Source of the DNA: Spirochaetales bacterium
GTDB lineage: Bacteria > Spirochaetota > Spirochaetia > SZUA-6 > DRHE01
Reading direction: 5' to 3'
Assembly: GCA_016930895.1 (NCBI GenBank)
Contig: JAFGFV010000379.1
Span: 1-7,621, forward strand
DNA length: 7,621 bases
Part shown: positions 6,168 to 7,621 of the stretch, in pieces
Layout of the letters: every line of letters begins with the position of its first letter
Position numbering within the stretch: position 1 is the first letter of the stretch
The notes under the pieces: model-generated
Seen by the model: the letters and a program-made list of their open reading frames with translations, nothing else
Told to the model about the DNA's origin: nothing
Database searches by the model: none
Position numbers and translations under genes: made by a program

Positions 6168-6599
6168 TCAGCCCTCACGGCTGATGTGGTCGGTCAGGTC
6201 CTTGAAGAAATCGTACACCGCCCGGTAGACCTCCTGGAAATGGTCCATGGCCGCTTGCGCGTGCTCCAGGGTGAAGTGCTCGTAGGGGGTCCCCTCCGGC
6301 AGCGCGAAGGGATAGCGAGTCGGGACGTAGAACAGGTCCAGGAACGAGCAGGCCTGCGCCAGCTGGACGAAACGTCCCTCGTGTTCGGCGCAGCGGGACG
6401 CCAGGCGGGCCGTCGAGTGGCCGAAGAGGCTGCGTGCTCCTTGCAGGCAGAGATAGGCCTTCAGGATCTTCTCGGCGGCCTGGTGGAACAGGAAACAGGA
6501 AACCTCGAAGTCCCCAGCCGCCGCGTTCCTCTCTGCAGTCTTGCTGTCCTTGGCTCCCTGCAGATACCACCGCAGCGCTTCGCGCTCATTGCCGTTCAT
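6168..6599 (-). CDS. HEPN domain protein, partner of the upstream nucleotidyltransferase
   Basis: 143 residues from the ATG at 6599. An all-helical HEPN protein of the group usually paired with minimal nucleotidyltransferases. Typical features are the first helix with AKDSKTAERN (16-25), the FLFHQAAEKILKAYL segment (37-51) and the YVPTRYP motif (91-97), followed by a last helix rich in aromatic residues. HEPN toxins are RNases using an Rx4-6H motif. Here the only such spacing is R56-x4-H61 in mid-protein, followed by Ser-Thr instead of the x-Tyr of HepT toxins, so RNase activity is doubtful. A TTG at 6605 is in frame, but GGAAGG lies seven bases before the ATG, which decides the start. The gene overlaps the MNT stop by 14 bases. 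HEPN identity is firm; toxin function is not shown. Confidence 0.9.
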   Translation of the reverse strand: MNGNEREALRWYLQGAKDSKTAERNAAAGDFEVSCFLFHQAAEKILKAYLCLQGARSLFGHSTARLASRCAEHEGRFVQLAQACSFLDLFYVPTRYPFALPEGTPYEHFTLEHAQAAMDHFQEVYRAVYDFFKDLTDHISREG

Positions 6600-6918
6600 A
6601 GACAACCCTTCCTTCCGCCAGCACCTGCTCGACCAGGGGATTGCCGGCCCGGCGCTGGCTCTCCAGCTCCGCCGGAGTCATGACCAGCGGCTCCAAGGCC
6701 ACTTCCGTGACCGACACCTTCTTCCTGAGCTCGTGGGCCCGGTACAGCCACTCTCCGGCCTCCGGCACGAGCACGCACAGGTTCAGGTCGCTCTCCTCGT
6801 GGGGGGCACCACGCGCGTACGAGCCGAACAGGATCACACGGTCAGGCGACACGGCCGCCACGAGGCGCTCGATGATGTCGCGAAGCTGCTCCTCGCTGAG
6901 AATTCCCACCACCTCCAT
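6586..6918 (-). CDS. Minimal nucleotidyltransferase (MNT/MntA-like), HEPN partner
   Basis: A 110-residue protein with the minimal polymerase-beta nucleotidyltransferase fold. GSYARG (32-37) is the phosphate-binding Gly-Ser motif, followed by ESDLNLCV (42-49). Active family members normally read S-D-x-D, with two metal-binding carboxylates; here the second is Asn (N46, codon AAC). A third acidic residue may be E76 in LEPLVMTPAEL. In studied MntA/HepT pairs, MNT AMPylates and silences the HEPN toxin. The Asn makes activity uncertain, and a binding-only role is possible. The ATG at 6918 is preceded by GAGGGT, very close to the start, and by a TTGACA-type promoter. The last 14 bases overlap the HEPN gene, so the pair is translationally linked. 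MNT family assignment is firm. Confidence 0.9.
   Translation of the reverse strand: MEVVGILSEEQLRDIIERLVAAVSPDRVILFGSYARGAPHEESDLNLCVLVPEAGEWLYRAHELRKKVSVTEVALEPLVMTPAELESQRRAGNPLVEQVLAEGRVVYERQ
6607..6612 (-). promoter_or_regulatory. Ribosome binding site for the HEPN gene
   Basis: GGAAGG on the minus strand with seven bases to the ATG at 6599. It lies within the MNT coding sequence and supports the ATG over the TTG at 6605. Confidence 0.6.
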
Positions 6919-6933
6919 ACCCTCGCAGTCTCC

Positions 6934-6963
6934 AGTCTACAGGCTCTCGGCCCTGCATGTCAA
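6934..6963 (-). promoter_or_regulatory. Candidate sigma70 promoter for the MNT-HEPN-NUDIX-membrane protein operon
   Basis: A consensus -35 TTGACA (6963 to 6958) and a -10 TAGACT (6939 to 6934, four of six matches) are separated by 18 bases. Transcription would start near 6927, leaving a very short leader before the ATG at 6918. That is compatible with a strongly expressed short-leader message. Inferred from sequence only. Confidence 0.5.
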
Positions 6964-6987
6964 AACGCCGCCTCCCGGGACAGAGGC
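6962..6987 (-). terminator. Weak hairpin after msrB
   Basis: On the minus strand GCCTC (6987 to 6983) and GAGGC (6974 to 6970) form a five-pair stem with an 8-base loop, followed after four bases by TTTT (6965 to 6962). The T-run is shared with the TTGACA of the next promoter. It is a plausible but weak intrinsic terminator for msrB. Confidence 0.3.
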
Positions 6988-7022
6988 TCCCATCTGACGG
7001 GACACCCGCCGACGGGGGCAGG

Positions 7023-7448
7023 CTACTTGCGCGGCTCGGGGCCCGCAGCCTTGAACTCGAGAGAAGCGGAATTGATGCAGTACCGCAGCCCCGTGGGCGC
7101 CGGGCCGTCTGGAAACACATGGCCGAGATGCCCGCCGCAACGCGAGCACAGGGCCTCGGTGCGGCGCATGCCGAGGGTGTGGTCCTCCTCGGTATCCACC
7201 GCTTCCTCGGCCACCGGGGCGTAGTAGCTGGGCCACCCCGTTCCGGAATCGAACTTGCTGTCCGAGCTGAACAACGGGTTGCCGCAGGCAGCACAGACGT
7301 ACAGCCCCTTGGCGTGATGATCGTGGTACTTGCCCGCGAAGGCCCGCTCGGTCCCCTTTTTCCGCAGAACTCGGTACTGCTCAGGGGTCAGAACGGCCCT
7401 CCACTCGGCGTCACTCTTGGTTTCACGGTGCCTGGATGACATGCGCAT
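7023..7448 (-). CDS. msrB: Peptide-methionine (R)-S-oxide reductase MsrB
   Basis: 141 residues from the ATG at 7448. It reduces methionine-R-sulfoxide in oxidised proteins using thioredoxin. The structural zinc site is complete: C52-x2-C55 (CAAC) and C101-x2-C104 (CSRC). [12 protein letters not shown] (68-79) and GGHLGHVF (105-112) are family signatures, and [11 protein letters not shown] (122-132) carries the catalytic C124. No signal peptide is seen, so it is cytoplasmic. Two ATGs compete, at 7448 and 7442; both lie just after GAGGATTGGAG, and either is reasonable. A third ATG at 7499 has no ribosome site and would add an Arg/Gly-rich tail read in the upstream gene. The start overlaps the upstream kinase-like gene, so coupled translation is likely. 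Very sure of the function. Confidence 0.96.
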   Translation of the reverse strand: MRMSSRHRETKSDAEWRAVLTPEQYRVLRKKGTERAFAGKYHDHHAKGLYVCAACGNPLFSSDSKFDSGTGWPSYYAPVAEEAVDTEEDHTLGMRRTEALCSRCGGHLGHVFPDGPAPTGLRYCINSASLEFKAAGPEPRK

Positions 7449-7621
7449 CTCCAATCCTCTGCGTGACCGGCGACTTGCCCCCGGATTCCGCCCCGCCATC
7501 GGCGGGAGGCAGGAACAGGGTGTGCCGCACCTTGCGGTCCAGAATATGCTGAATCGGGTAGCGGCCGCTCGCTACGATCGTGGTGATCCCTTGCGAGATG
7601 GCGAGCTTGGCAGCCTGGACC
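7423..7621 (-). CDS. C-terminal end of a glutamate 5-kinase-like amino acid kinase, 5' end outside the window
   Basis: The last 65 codons of an open frame that enters from the right edge. [10 protein letters not shown] (11-20), preceded by [10 protein letters not shown] (1-10), matches the end of the amino acid kinase fold of glutamate 5-kinase (ProB), where an aldehyde-pathway kinase makes glutamyl-5-phosphate in proline synthesis. HTLFLPP (33-39) corresponds to the Gly-Thr-Leu-Phe segment that ends the kinase domain. In most ProB proteins a PUA domain of roughly a hundred residues follows, but here the frame stops about 26 residues later in a short non-PUA tail. It may be a natural short form or a truncation. 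The last 26 bases overlap the msrB start. The assignment rests on a short segment, so another amino acid kinase is possible. Confidence 0.68.
   Translation of the reverse strand, partial: VQAAKLAISQGITTIVASGRYPIQHILDRKVRHTLFLPPADGGAESGGKSPVTQRIGDAHVIQAP

Noticed and set aside
5219..6184. Plus-strand frame opposite the NUDIX and membrane protein genes
   Set aside because: No motifs; the minus strand has a full NUDIX box and well-placed ribosome sites.
7449..7499. Longer msrB start at the ATG at 7499
   Set aside because: No ribosome binding site upstream, and the added segment is a shifted read of the upstream kinase-like gene. Starts at 7448 or 7442 follow GAGG/GGAG.

Overview
The window is a GC-rich, gene-dense bacterial chromosome segment. 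Gene overlaps, leaderless junctions and strong purine-rich ribosome binding sites are typical of bacteria. The gene set fits a GC-rich proteobacterium or a relative such as a Desulfobacterota-like lineage: a histone deacetylase-like amidohydrolase, a two-helix RCK potassium channel, a fused membrane/spermidine synthase protein, a Rieske-FAD reductase and an MNT/HEPN pair. Nothing in the sequence fixes the taxon.

Layout, left to right. A partial histone deacetylase/AcuC-family gene (minus) runs off the left edge. It is divergent from a potassium channel gene with an RCK gating module (plus), the only plus-strand gene. The 93-base gap between them carries a perfect 7-bp inverted repeat whose halves are both TATCAT, so overlapping face-to-face promoters are possible. 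The channel converges on a two-gene minus-strand unit: a Rieske-FAD oxidoreductase followed, with a one-base overlap, by a fused membrane/spermidine-synthase-like protein. Both of these proteins contain glycine-rich low-complexity tracts encoded by short tandem DNA repeats.

Further right, four small minus-strand genes are packed together behind a good sigma70-like promoter: a minimal nucleotidyltransferase (MNT), a HEPN protein, a NUDIX hydrolase and a 90-residue two-helix membrane protein. MNT and HEPN overlap by 14 bases and the other junctions are 3 to 10 bases, so this looks like one operon. The MNT has Asp-Leu-Asn where its family normally has Asp-x-Asp, and the HEPN protein lacks a clear RX4HXY toxin motif, so it cannot be assumed to be a standard HepT/MntA toxin-antitoxin pair. 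The linked NUDIX enzyme and membrane protein make it the most interesting unit in the window.

At the right edge is methionine-R-sulfoxide reductase B (minus). Its start overlaps the 3' end of a gene open at the window edge, whose 65 visible residues resemble the end of the kinase domain of glutamate 5-kinase with no PUA domain after it.

No RNA genes, insertion sequences, CRISPR arrays or phage genes were seen, and no stretch over 300 bases lacks a gene.
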